Source: Antedon mediterranea
Lineage: Eukaryota > Echinodermata > Crinoidea > Comatulida > Antedonidae
NCBI RefSeq assembly: GCF_964355755.1
Contig: NC_092675.1
Location: 8,755,312 to 8,819,311 of the forward strand
Length of the DNA stretch: 64,000 bases
Reading direction: 5' to 3'
The notes under the pieces were generated by a model. That model ran no database searches. It was not told the DNA's origin and saw only the letters and a program-made list of their open reading frames with translations. This document shows, in pieces, positions 1 to 9,744 of this stretch (positions are counted from its first letter, which is position 1; every line of letters starts with the position of its first letter). Both the position numbers and the translations under genes were made by a program.

Positions 1-162
1 GTGTAAATACCAACGTCATGGTTTCAGCAGCTGCTAATTTCAATCCTAGAAAATGTTCTATAATAAATGAACAAAACTATTAGGTTATAGGATATATATG
101 TTTATAGAGATTTTGACAGTGAATATAAGATGTATATATACTTGAACCGCAAGTAACCGAAC
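1..162 (+). repeat. End of a unit linker with leader promoter
   Basis: This is the last part of a linker, identical in layout to those in complete tails. It ends in the TATATATA box at about -30 and the upstream motif ahead of the first 5S copy. Confidence 0.85.
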
Positions 163-281
163 GTCTACAACCATACCACGTTGAAAACACCGGTTCTCGT
201 CCGAACACCGCAGTTAAACAACGTCGGGCCTGGTTAGTACTTGGATGGGAGACCGCCTGGGAATACCTGGTGTCGTAGACC
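163..281 (+). rRNA. 5S rRNA copy, unit 1 leader
   Basis: Matches the array consensus; TATATATA box upstream. Confidence 0.85.
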
Positions 282-399
282 TATGTTTAACTTTTTTAAA
301 TTATACTAAACAAAGTTTATTTTACCTTTCAATTATGTTTTTATGACAGTAACTATAAGATCTTTCTAAGTTATAATCTTGAACCGCAAGTAACCGAAC
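282..399 (+). promoter_or_regulatory. Representative 5S spacer: terminator and promoter
   Basis: This spacer stands for all body spacers. The first T run able to stop RNA polymerase III is T6 at 292-297, 11 nt past the mature end, so a precursor with a 3' trailer is expected. At its far end are TATAAT (372-377, about -28) and GAACCGCAAGTAACCGAA (381-398), just before the next gene. Confidence 0.7.
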
Positions 400-518
400 G
401 TCTACAACCATACCATGTTGAAAACACCGGTTCTCGTCCGAACACCGCAGTTAAACAACGTCGGGCCTGGTTAGTACTTGGATGGGAGACCGCCTGGGAA
501 TACCTGGTGTCGTAGACC
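400..518 (+). rRNA. 5S rRNA copy, unit 1
   Basis: C17T. Confidence 0.83.
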
Positions 519-636
519 TATGTTTAACTTTTTTAAATTATACTAAACAATGTTTATTTTACCTTTCAATTATGTTTTTATGACAGTAACTATAAGATCT
601 TTCTAAGTTATAATGTTGAACCGCAAGTAACCGAAC

Positions 637-755
637 GTCTACAACCATACCACGTTGAAAACACCGGTTCTCGTCCAAACACCGCAGTTAAACAACGTCG
701 GGCCTGGTTAGTACTTGGATAGGAGACCGCCTGGGAATACCTGGTGTCGTAGACC
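637..755 (+). rRNA. 5S rRNA copy, unit 1
   Basis: G41A and G85A; the second lies in the intermediate promoter element. Confidence 0.75.
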
Positions 756-872
756 TATGTTTAACTTTTTTAAATTATAATAAACAATGTTTATTTTACC
801 TTTCAATTATGTTTTTTGACAGCAACTATAAGATCTTTCTCAGTTATAATCTCGAACCGCAAGTAACCGAAT

Positions 873-991
873 GTCTACAACCATACCACGTTGAAAACAC
901 CGGTTCTCGTCCGAAAACCGCAGTTAAACAACGTCGGGCCTGGTTAGTACTTGGATGGGAGACCGCCTGGGAATACCTGGTGTCGTAGCCC
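873..991 (+). rRNA. 5S rRNA copy, unit 1
   Basis: C44A and A117C; the latter breaks a helix I pair. Confidence 0.75.
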
Positions 992-1109
992 TATGTTTAA
1001 CTTTTTTAAATTATACTAAATAAAGTTTATTTTACCTTTCAATTATATTTTTATGACAGTAACTATAAGATCTTTCAAAGTTATAATCTTGAACCGCAAG
1101 TAACCGAAT

Positions 1110-1787
1110 GTCTACAACCGTACCAGGTTGCCTAGCCTGTGAATATCTGTTGTCGTACACCTGTTTTTATCTTTATAATAATCCTAAAATATAGTCTCGT
1201 TTAAGTGTTTCTATTTTCCAAAAATGTGTTTATACTGTTGATGATAGTATAAGTAAATAAATTCAAACTGTAACCGCAATTAATCGAAAGTTTTTCAACT
1301 AAACTGCATTGAAAACAACGGTTCTCGTCCGATCACTGAAGTTAAACAAGTTGTTGTTCAAAGACATGTTTGTTGTTGTATGTTGCTGCTGTGGTGACGG
1401 TACAGACGTCACTGTACTACGCGGGCGTCCACTTGTGTGCGCGTTTGATTCTTAGCAACAACGCGGCCTGAATCTTTTGTACATGCCGCTATTGTGTTAT
1501 GCTTCTTTGTACAGTGTTATTGTTTCCTTTATATTATCTTTTTAAGAACCTCAGTATAACTTTTTAAATTATACTAAACAAAGTTGAATTTACCTTTCAA
1601 GTATGTGTTTCTTCAACAGAAATGGGTGTAAATACCAACGTCATGGTTTCAGCAGCTGCTAATTTCAATCCTAGAAAATGTTCTATAATAAATGAACAAA
1701 ACTATTAGGTTATAGGATATATATGTTTATATAGATTTTGACAGTGAATATAAGATTTATATATACTTGAACCGCAAGTAACCGAAC
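1110..1787 (+). repeat. Unit 1 tail: 5S relics and linker
   Basis: Relic A (1110-1161, 52 nt) keeps the first ~20 and last ~30 nt of 5S and lacks the middle. Relic B (1291-1350, 60 nt) is a diverged 5' half that keeps the more usual GATCACTGAAGTTAA wording around box A, suggesting an older copy. The linker holds a 6-bp hairpin GTGACG/CGTCAC (1394-1412), a GCGGC/GCCGC inverted pair (1463-1489), a decayed copy of the normal 5S spacer, then the next leader promoter. No gene is recognised in it. Confidence 0.85.
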
Positions 1788-1906
1788 GTCTACAATCATA
1801 CCACGTTGAAAACACCGGTTCTCGTCCGAACACCGCAGTTAAACAACGTCGGGCCTCGTTAGTACTTGGATGGGAGACCGCCTGGGAATACCTGGTGTCG
1901 TAGACC
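1788..1906 (+). rRNA. 5S rRNA copy, unit 2 leader
   Basis: C9T and G70C; G70C is not compensated at 105. Confidence 0.8.
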
Positions 1907-2024
1907 TATGTTTAACTTTTTTAAATTATACTAAACAAAGTTTATTTTACCTTTCAATTATGTTTTTATGACAGTAACTATAAGATCTTTCTAAGTTATA
2001 ATCTTGAACCGCAAGTAACCGAAC

Positions 2025-2143
2025 GTCTACAACCATACCACGTTGAAAACACCGGTTCTCCTCCGAACACCGCAGTTAAACAACGTCGGGCCTGGTTAGT
2101 ACTTGGATGGGAGACCGCCTGGGAATACCTTGTGTCGTAGACC
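2025..2143 (+). rRNA. 5S rRNA copy, unit 2
   Basis: G37C and G107T; the latter disrupts a helix V pair. Confidence 0.8.
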
Positions 2144-2260
2144 TATGTTTAACTTTTTTAAATTATACTAAACAATGTTTATTTTACCTTTCAATTATGT
2201 TTTTTGACAGTAACTATAAGATCTTTCTCAGTTATAATCTTGAACCGCAAGTAACCGAAT

Positions 2261-2379
2261 GTCTACAACCATACCACGTTGAAAACACCGGTTCTCGTCC
2301 GAACACCGCAGTTAAACAACGTCGGGCCTGGTTAGTACTTGGATGGGAGACCGCCTGGGAATACCTGGTGTCGTAGACC
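2261..2379 (+). rRNA. 5S rRNA copy, unit 2
   Basis: Consensus. Confidence 0.85.
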
Positions 2380-2497
2380 TATGTTTAACTTTTTTAAATT
2401 ATACTAAATAAAGTTTATTTTACCTTTCAATTATATTTTTATGACAGTAACTATAAGATCTTTCTAAGTTATAATCTTGAACCGCAAGTAACCGAAC

Positions 2498-2616
2498 GTC
2501 TACAACCATACCACGTTGAAAACACCGGTTCTCGTCCGAACACCGCAGTTAAACAACGTCGGGCCTGGTTAGTACTTGGATGGGAGACCGCCTGGGAATA
2601 CCTGGTGTCGTAGACC
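2498..2616 (+). rRNA. 5S rRNA copy, unit 2
   Basis: Consensus. Confidence 0.85.
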
Positions 2617-2734
2617 TATGTTTAACTTTTTTAAATTATACTAAACAATGTTTATTTTACCTTTCAATTATGTTTTTATGACAGTAACTATAAGATCTTT
2701 CTAAGTTATAATGTTGAACCGCAAGTAACCGAAC

Positions 2735-2853
2735 GTCTACAACTATACCACGTTGAAAACACCGGTTCTCGTCCGAACACCGCAGTTAAACAACGTCGGG
2801 CCTGGTTAGTACTTGGATGGGAGACCGCCTGGGAATACCTGGTGTCGTAGACC
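2735..2853 (+). rRNA. 5S rRNA copy, unit 2
   Basis: C10T. Confidence 0.83.
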
Positions 2854-2971
2854 TATGTTTAACTTTTTTAAATTATACTAAACAATGTTTATTTTACCTT
2901 TCAATTTTGTTTTTATGACAGTAACTATAAGATCTTTCTAAGTTATAATCTTGAACCGCAAGTAACCGAAC

Positions 2972-3090
2972 GTCTACAACCATACCACGTTGAAAACACC
3001 GGTTCTCGTCCGAACACCGCAGTTAAACAACGTCGGGCCTGGTTAGTACTTGGATGGGAGACCGCCTGGGAATACCTGGTGTCGTAGACC
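2972..3090 (+). rRNA. 5S rRNA copy, unit 2
   Basis: Consensus. Confidence 0.85.
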
Positions 3091-3208
3091 TATGTTTAAC
3101 TTTTTTAAATTATACTAAATAAAGTTTATTTTACCTTTCAATTATATTTTTATGACAGTAACTATAAGATCTTTCAAAGTTATAATCTTGAACCGCAAGT
3201 AACCGAAT

Positions 3209-3892
3209 GTCTACAACCGTACCAGGTTGCCTAGCCTGTGAATATCTGTTGTCGTACACCTGTTTTTATCTTTTTAATAATCCTAAAATATAGTCTCGTT
3301 TAAGTGTTTCTATTTTCCAAAAATGTGTTTATACTGTTGATGATAGTATAAGTTAAGTAAATAAATTCAAACTGTAACCGCAATTAATCGAAAGTTTTTC
3401 AACTAAACTGCATTGAAAACAACGGTTCTCGTCCGATCACTGAAGTTAAACAAGTTGTTGTTCAAAGACATGTTTGTTGTTGTATGTTGCTGCTGTGGTG
3501 ACGGTACAAACGTCACTGTACTACGCGGGCGTCCACTTGTGTGCGCGTTTGATTCTTAGCAACAACGCGGCCTGAATCTTTTGTACATGCCGCTATTGTG
3601 TTATGCTTCTTTGTACAGTGTTATTGTTTCCTTTATATTATCTTTTTAAGAACCTCAGTATAACTTTTTAAATTATACTAAACAAAGTTGAATTTACCTT
3701 TCAAGTATGTGTTTCTTCAACAGAAGTGGGTGTAAATACCAACGTCATGGTTTCAGCAGCTGCTAATTTCAATCCTAGAAAATGTTCTATAATAAATGAA
3801 CAAAACTATTAGGTTATAGGATATATATGTTTATAAGAGATTTTGACAGTGAATATAAGATTTATATATACTTGAACCGCAAGTAACCGAAC
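3209..3892 (+). repeat. Unit 2 tail: 5S relics and linker
   Basis: Relic A 3209-3260, relic B 3395-3454, full linker. Confidence 0.85.
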
Positions 3893-4011
3893 GTCTACAA
3901 TCATACCACGTTGAAAATACCGGTTCTCGTCCGAACACCGCAGTTAAACAACGTCGGGCCTCGTTAGTACTTGGATGGGAGACCGCCTGGGAATACCTGG
4001 TGTCGTAGACC
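3893..4011 (+). rRNA. 5S rRNA copy, unit 3 leader
   Basis: C9T, C26T, G70C. Confidence 0.8.
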
Positions 4012-4129
4012 TATGTTTAACTTTTTTAAATTATACTAAACAAAGTTTATTTTACCTTTCAATTATGTTTTTATGACAGTAACTATAAGATCTTTCTAAG
4101 TTATAATCTTGAACCGCAAGTAACCGAAC

Positions 4130-4248
4130 GTCTACAACCATACCACGTTGAAAACACCGGTTCTCCTCCGAACACCGCAGTTAAACAACGTCGGGCCTGG
4201 TTAGTACTTGGATGGGAGACCGCCTGGGAATACCTTGTGTCGTAGACC
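4130..4248 (+). rRNA. 5S rRNA copy, unit 3
   Basis: G37C, G107T. Confidence 0.8.
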
Positions 4249-4365
4249 TATGTTTAACTTTTTTAAATTATACTAAACAATGTTTATTTTACCTTTCAAT
4301 TATGTTTTTTGACAGTAACTATAAGATCTTTCTCAGTTATAATCTTGAACCGCAAGTAACCGAAT

Positions 4366-4484
4366 GTCTACAACCATACCACGTTGAAAACACCGGTTCT
4401 CGTCCGAACACCGCAGTTAAACAACGTCGGGCCTGGTTAGTACTTGGATGGGAGACCGCCTGGGAATACCTGGTGTCGTAGACC
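4366..4484 (+). rRNA. 5S rRNA copy, unit 3
   Basis: Consensus. Confidence 0.85.
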
Positions 4485-4602
4485 TATGTTTAACTTTTTT
4501 AAATTATACTAAATAAAGTTTATTTTACCTTTCAATTATATTTTTATGACAGTAACTATAAGATCTTTCTAAGTTATAACCTTGAACCGCAAGTAACCGA
4601 AT

Positions 4603-5182
4603 GTCTACAACCGTACCAGGTTGCCTAGCCTGTGAATAACTGTTGTCGTACACCTGTTTTTTTCTTTTTAATAATCCTAAAATATAGTCTCGTTTAAGTG
4701 TTTCTATTTTCCAAAAATGTGTTTATACTGTTGATGATAGTATAAGTAAATAAATTCTAAGTGTAACCGCAATTAATCGAAAGTTTTTCAACTAAACTGC
4801 ATTGAAAACAACGGTTCTCGTCCGATCACTGAAGTTAAACAAGTTGTTGTTCAAAGACATGTTTGTTGTTGTATGTTGCTGCTGTGGTGACGGTACAAAC
4901 GTCACTGTACTACGCGGGCGTCCACTTGTGTGCGCGTTTGATTCTTAGCAACAAAGCGGCCTGAATCTTTTGTACATGCCGCTATTGTGTTATGCTTCTT
5001 TGTACAGTGTTATTGTTTCCTTTATATTATCTTTTTAAGAACCTCAGTATAACTTTTTAAATTATACTAAACAAAGTTGAATTTACCTTTCAAGTACTAT
5101 TAGGTTATAGGATATATGTGTTTATAGAGATTTTGACAGTGAATATAAGATTTATATATACTTGAACCGCAAGTAACCGAAC
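4603..5182 (+). repeat. Unit 3 tail with shortened linker
   Basis: Relic A 4603-4654, relic B 4784-4843. The linker lacks about 100 bp, joined near 5095, between the decayed spacer and the leader promoter. Confidence 0.85.
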
Positions 5183-5301
5183 GTCTACAACCATACCATG
5201 TTGAAAACACCGGTTCTCGTCCGAACACCGCAGTTAAACAACGTCGGGCCTGGTTAGTACTTGGATGGGAGACCGCCTGGGAATACCTGGTGTCGTAGAC
5301 C
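5183..5301 (+). rRNA. 5S rRNA copy, unit 4 leader
   Basis: C17T. Confidence 0.83.
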
Positions 5302-5419
5302 TATGTTTAACTTTTTTAAATTATACTAAACAATGTTTATTTTACCTTTCAATTTTGTTTTTATGACAGTAACTATAAGATCTTTCTAAGTTATAATCTT
5401 GAACCGCAAGTAACCGAAC

Positions 5420-5538
5420 GTCTACAACCATACCACGTTGAAAACACCGGTTCTCGTCCGAACACCGCAGTTAAACAACGTCGGGCCTGGTTAGTACTTG
5501 GATGGGAGACCGCCTGGGAATACCTGGTGTCGTAGACC
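5420..5538 (+). rRNA. 5S rRNA copy, unit 4
   Basis: Consensus. Confidence 0.85.
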
Positions 5539-5656
5539 TATGTTTAACTTTTTTAAATTATACTAAATAAAGTTTATTTTACCTTTCAATTATATTTTTA
5601 TGACAGTAACTATAAGATCTTTCAAAGTTATAATCTTGAACCGCAAGTAACCGAAT

Positions 5657-6340
5657 GTCTACAACCGTACCAGGTTGCCTAGCCTGTGAATATCTGTTGT
5701 CGTACACCTGTTTTTATCTTTTTAATAATCCTAAAATATAGTCTCGTTTAAGTGTTTCTATTTTCCAAAAATGTGTTTATACTGTTGATGATAGTATAAG
5801 TTAAGTAAATAAATTCAAACTGTAACCGCAATTAATCGAAAGTTTTTCAACTAAACTGCATTGAAAACAACGGTTCTCGTCCGATCACTGAAGTTAAACA
5901 AGTTGTTGTTCAAAGACATGTTTGTTGTTGTATGTTGCTGCTGTGGTGACGGTACAAACGTCACTGTACTACGCGGGCGTCCACTTGTGTGCGCGTTTGA
6001 TTCTTAGCAACAACGCGGCCTGAATCTTTTGTACATGCCGCTATTGTGTTATGCTTCTTTGTACAGTGTTATTGTTTCCTTTATATTATCTTTTTAAGAA
6101 CCTCAGTATAACTTTTTAAATTATACTAAACAAAGTTGAATTTACCTTTCAAGTATGTGTTTCTTCAACAGAAGTGGGTGTAAATACCAACGTCATGGTT
6201 TCAGCAGCTGCTAATTTCAATCCTAGAAAATGTTCTATAATAAATGAACAAAACTATTAGGTTATAGGATATATATGTTTATAAGAGATTTTGACAGTGA
6301 ATATAAGATTTATATATACTTGAACCGCAAGTAACCGAAC
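5657..6340 (+). repeat. Unit 4 tail: 5S relics and linker
   Basis: Relic A 5657-5708, relic B 5843-5902, full linker. Confidence 0.85.
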
Positions 6341-6459
6341 GTCTACAATCATACCACGTTGAAAATACCGGTTCTCGTCCGAACACCGCAGTTAAACAAC
6401 GTCGGGCCTCGTTAGTACTTGGATGGGAGACCGCCTGGGAATACCTGGTGTCGTAGACC
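6341..6459 (+). rRNA. 5S rRNA copy, unit 5 leader
   Basis: C9T, C26T, G70C, as in unit 3. Confidence 0.8.
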
Positions 6460-6577
6460 TATGTTTAACTTTTTTAAATTATACTAAACAAAGTTTATTT
6501 TACCTTTCAATTATGTTTTTATGACAGTAACTATAAGATCTTTCTAAGTTATAATCTTGAACCGCAAGTAACCGAAC

Positions 6578-6696
6578 GTCTACAACCATACCACGTTGAA
6601 AACACCGGTTCTCCTCCGAACACCGCAGTTAAACAACGTCGGGCCTGGTTAGTACTTGGATGGGAGACCGCCTGGGAATACCTTGTGTCGTAGACC
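6578..6696 (+). rRNA. 5S rRNA copy, unit 5
   Basis: G37C, G107T. Confidence 0.8.
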
Positions 6697-6813
6697 TATG
6701 TTTAACTTTTTTAAATTATACTAAACAATGTTTATTTTACCTTTCAATTATGTTTTTTGACAGTAACTATAAGATCTTTCTCAGTTATAATCTTGAACCG
6801 CAAGTAACCGAAT

Positions 6814-6932
6814 GTCTACAACCATACCACGTTGAAAACACCGGTTCTCGTCCGAACACCGCAGTTAAACAACGTCGGGCCTGGTTAGTACTTGGATGGG
6901 AGACCGCCTGGGAATACCTGGTGTCGTAGACC
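6814..6932 (+). rRNA. 5S rRNA copy, unit 5
   Basis: Consensus. Confidence 0.85.
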
Positions 6933-7050
6933 TATGTTTAACTTTTTTAAATTATACTAAATAAAGTTTATTTTACATTTCAATTATATTTTTATGACAG
7001 TAACTATAAGATCTTTCTAAGTTATAACCTTGAACCGCAAGTAACAGAAT

Positions 7051-7630
7051 GTCTACAACCGTACCAGGTTGCCTAGCCTGTGAATAACTGTTGTCGTACA
7101 CCTGTTTTTTTCTTTTTAATAATCCTAAAATATAGTCTCGTTTAAGTGTTTCTATTTTCCAAAAATGTGTTTATACTGTTGATGATAGTATAAGTAAATA
7201 AATTCTAAGTGTAACCGCAATTAATCGAAAGTTTTTCAACTAAACTGCATTGAAAACAACGGTTCTCGTCCGATCACTGAAGTTAAACAAGTTGTTGTTC
7301 AAAGACATGTTTGTTGTTGTATGTTGCTGCTGTGGTGACGGTACAAACGTCACTGTACTACGCGGGCGTCCACTTGTGTGCGCGTTTGATTCTTAGCAAC
7401 AAAGCGGCCTGAATCTTTTGTACATGCCGCTATTGTGTTATGCTTCTTTGTACAGTGTTATTGTTTCCTTTATATTATCTTTTTAAGAACCTCAGTATAA
7501 CTTTTTAAATTATACTAAACAAAGTTGAATTTACCTTTCAAGTACTATTAGGTTATAGGATATATGTGTTTATAGAGATTTTGACAGTGAATATAAGATT
7601 TATATATACTTGAACCGCAAGTAACCGAAC
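7051..7630 (+). repeat. Unit 5 tail with shortened linker
   Basis: Relic A 7051-7102, relic B 7232-7291; same ~100-bp linker deletion as unit 3. Confidence 0.85.
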
Positions 7631-7749
7631 GTCTACAACCATACCATGTTGAAAACACCGGTTCTCGTCCGAACACCGCAGTTAAACAACGTCGGGCCTG
7701 GTTAGTACTTGGATGGGAGACCGCCTGGGAATACCTGGTGTCGTAGACC
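7631..7749 (+). rRNA. 5S rRNA copy, unit 6 leader
   Basis: C17T. Confidence 0.83.
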
Positions 7750-7866
7750 TATGTTTAACTTTTTTAAATTATAATAAACAATGTTTATTTTACCTTTCAA
7801 TTATGTTTTTTGACAGCAACTATAAGATCTTTCTCAGTTATAATCTTGAACCGCAAGTAACCGAAT

Positions 7867-7985
7867 GTCTACAACCATACCACGTTGAAAACACCGGTTC
7901 TCGTCCGAACACCGCAGTTAAACAACGTCGGGCCTGGTTAGTACTTGGATGGAAGACCGCCTGGGAATACCTGGTGTCGTAGACC
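7867..7985 (+). rRNA. 5S rRNA copy, unit 6
   Basis: G87A in the intermediate element. Confidence 0.78.
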
Positions 7986-8103
7986 TATGTTTAACTTTTT
8001 TAAATTATACTAAATAAAGTTTATTTTACCTTTCAATTATATTTTTATGACAGTAACTATAAGATCTTTCAAAGTTATAATCTTGAACCGCAAGTAACCG
8101 AAT

Positions 8104-8459
8104 GTCTACAACCGTACCAGGTTGCCTAGCCTGTGAATATCTGTTGTCGTACACCTGTTTTTATCTTTTTAATAATCCTAAAATATAGTCTCGTTTAAGT
8201 GTTTCTATTTTCCAAAAATGTGTTTATACTGTTGATGATAGTATAAGTTAAGTAAATAAATTCAAACTGTAACCGCAATTAATCGAAAGTTTTTCAACTA
8301 AACTGCATTGAAAACAACGGTTCTCGTCCGATCACTGAAGTTAAACAAGTTGTTGTTCAAAGACATGTTTGTTGTTGTATGTTGCTGCTGTGGTGACGGT
8401 ACAAACGTCACTGTACTACGCGGGCGTCCACTTGTGTGCGCGTTTGATTCTTAGCAACA
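8104..8459 (+). repeat. Unit 6 tail, left of retrotransposon
   Basis: Relic A 8104-8155, relic B 8290-8349. The linker breaks at 8459 and resumes at about 12728. Confidence 0.85.
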
Positions 8460-8883
8460 GTGTGTTTTCATAGTTGGTTAAGTATTAAATTTAAATCTCT
8501 AAAAATCACTTTAATCCTTCTAAATTGTAACACTATCTGTAAGAGATATTAACAATTACCTAATACTAGAGCTATACTTTACTGTTTAACTCTGTAAAAA
8601 CAAATATTTAGGAGCATTTTTGGTTGTTTGAAAGCTAGGCCAACTCATGCCTGATTGACTTGCTTTCATAACCATCTACTCTAACCGGGAAGGAGGTAGG
8701 TGTAGGCCTAGCAGTTACCGGCCTAGGCAGTGTTCGATATTTTCAACTGTTATTTATTTATTTATTTATTTATTTTGGATTATTTGGTCTAGGTAGTGTT
8801 GGACAATTGTTATTATTGGTTTGAGTATTGGTTTGACTTTTTTGTATTTTTTTTTTCGCTCAAGTCAATAATACTAGATAGAA
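8460..8883 (+). promoter_or_regulatory. Retrotransposon 5' untranslated region
   Basis: This noncoding leader should contain the internal RNA polymerase II promoter, but I see no specific element. It carries GGCCTAG-type palindromic motifs (about 8706-8728), a TTTA microsatellite (8751-8775) and a T-rich run before ORF1. Confidence 0.6.
8751..8775 (+). repeat. TTTA microsatellite
   Basis: About six tandem copies of a TTTA tetranucleotide within the retrotransposon leader. Confidence 0.9.
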
Positions 8884-9744
8884 ATGCCCCCAAAAAAGAA
8901 ATCAGTTCCCAAGGAAGGCAAAGTTTGTGGAGAATGTGGCTCTTGTAGTCAGAATGTTATTGAGGAAGGTCTGCTCTGCAATCTATGCAATCTTTGGTTC
9001 CACAAAGGGTGTCAAAATGTCAGTGATAGCCTCTATCAATTGATTAATGCACATGGTAATAATGACTCGGTACATTGGTATTGTCGATCATGCAATACTA
9101 CGGCAAAAGATATTATGAAGAACCTTTCCAGCATTGCAACAACACAAACTGAGCTAGCAAAGCATATTGAAGCAAATACTGAGAAAATTGATAAGATACT
9201 ATCTAACCAAACAGAAATGTATTTAAAAACTGAAGAAAGACTAGAAAAGAAGTTAATAAATAGCATGGAGGAGAAGTTTAGCGAGCATGAAGATAGAGAA
9301 AAGCGTAAAGCAAATATTATAGTGTATGAAATTGAAGAATCCGATAAAACTGAGTCTAATTTGAGGAAAAAAGATGATTGGGAGAACGTAGCTCAATTTC
9401 TTCATGGACTTGATATACAGCATGTGGATAGTAAAATCAGAACTTTCTTCCGTTTAGGCAAACGAGAACCTACTAAAAGACGTCCTATTAAAATAGTTTT
9501 CTATGATATAAGAGACAAGGAGCTTATACTTAAGAATGCATGGGATAAAAAAATTAAAGGGGTTAGTAGAGACCGAAGCAAGTTAGATCGTGACCGGTTT
9601 AATACGCTGAAAGTCGAGAAAGAGAGAAGAGAGCAAGCTGGTGAGACCAATTTAATGATAAGAAACTACGAGATTGTGAAGGTGCCCTTTCGGACAAGCC
9701 CAAACCACAACCCTCAGGTCAAACAATACCAGGCACAACACTAA
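8884..9744 (+). CDS. Retrotransposon ORF1: PHD-finger, coiled-coil protein
   Basis: 286 aa, a first-ORF protein expected to bind element RNA and act as a chaperone in the ribonucleoprotein. The N-terminus is Lys-rich (KKK at 4-6). A C4HC3 PHD-type zinc finger follows: C15, C18, C32, C35, H40, C43, C67 and C70, with W65 just before the last Cys pair. Residues ~85-150 are rich in Glu, Lys and Leu and look like a coiled coil. The rest is basic and resembles the C-terminal part of other PHD-type ORF1 proteins. The ATG at 8884 is the first in frame and lies in a good context (A at -3). The final 65 bases overlap the open ORF2 frame. PHD-containing ORF1 proteins are known from several CR1-group elements; histone-tail binding is possible but not shown here. 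Confidence 0.85.
   Translation: MPPKKKSVPKEGKVCGECGSCSQNVIEEGLLCNLCNLWFHKGCQNVSDSLYQLINAHGNNDSVHWYCRSCNTTAKDIMKNLSSIATTQTELAKHIEANTEKIDKILSNQTEMYLKTEERLEKKLINSMEEKFSEHEDREKRKANIIVYEIEESDKTESNLRKKDDWENVAQFLHGLDIQHVDSKIRTFFRLGKREPTKRRPIKIVFYDIRDKELILKNAWDKKIKGVSRDRSKLDRDRFNTLKVEKERREQAGETNLMIRNYEIVKVPFRTSPNHNPQVKQYQAQH

Noticed and set aside
1351-1740. Spliced-leader or U-snRNA gene in the linker, since such genes are often linked to 5S arrays
   Set aside because: No Sm site with flanking stems, no U1-U6 hallmark sequence and no leader-type donor could be recognised.
2107-2376. An 89-codon open frame starting MGDRLGIP, repeated dozens of times across the array
   Set aside because: It begins inside one 5S gene, crosses the spacer and ends inside the next. 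It is open only because the repeat happens to lack stops in that frame; base changes follow the RNA, not the codons.
9036-9266. Minus-strand open frame inside ORF1
   Set aside because: Antisense to the PHD/coiled-coil coding region with no motif of its own.
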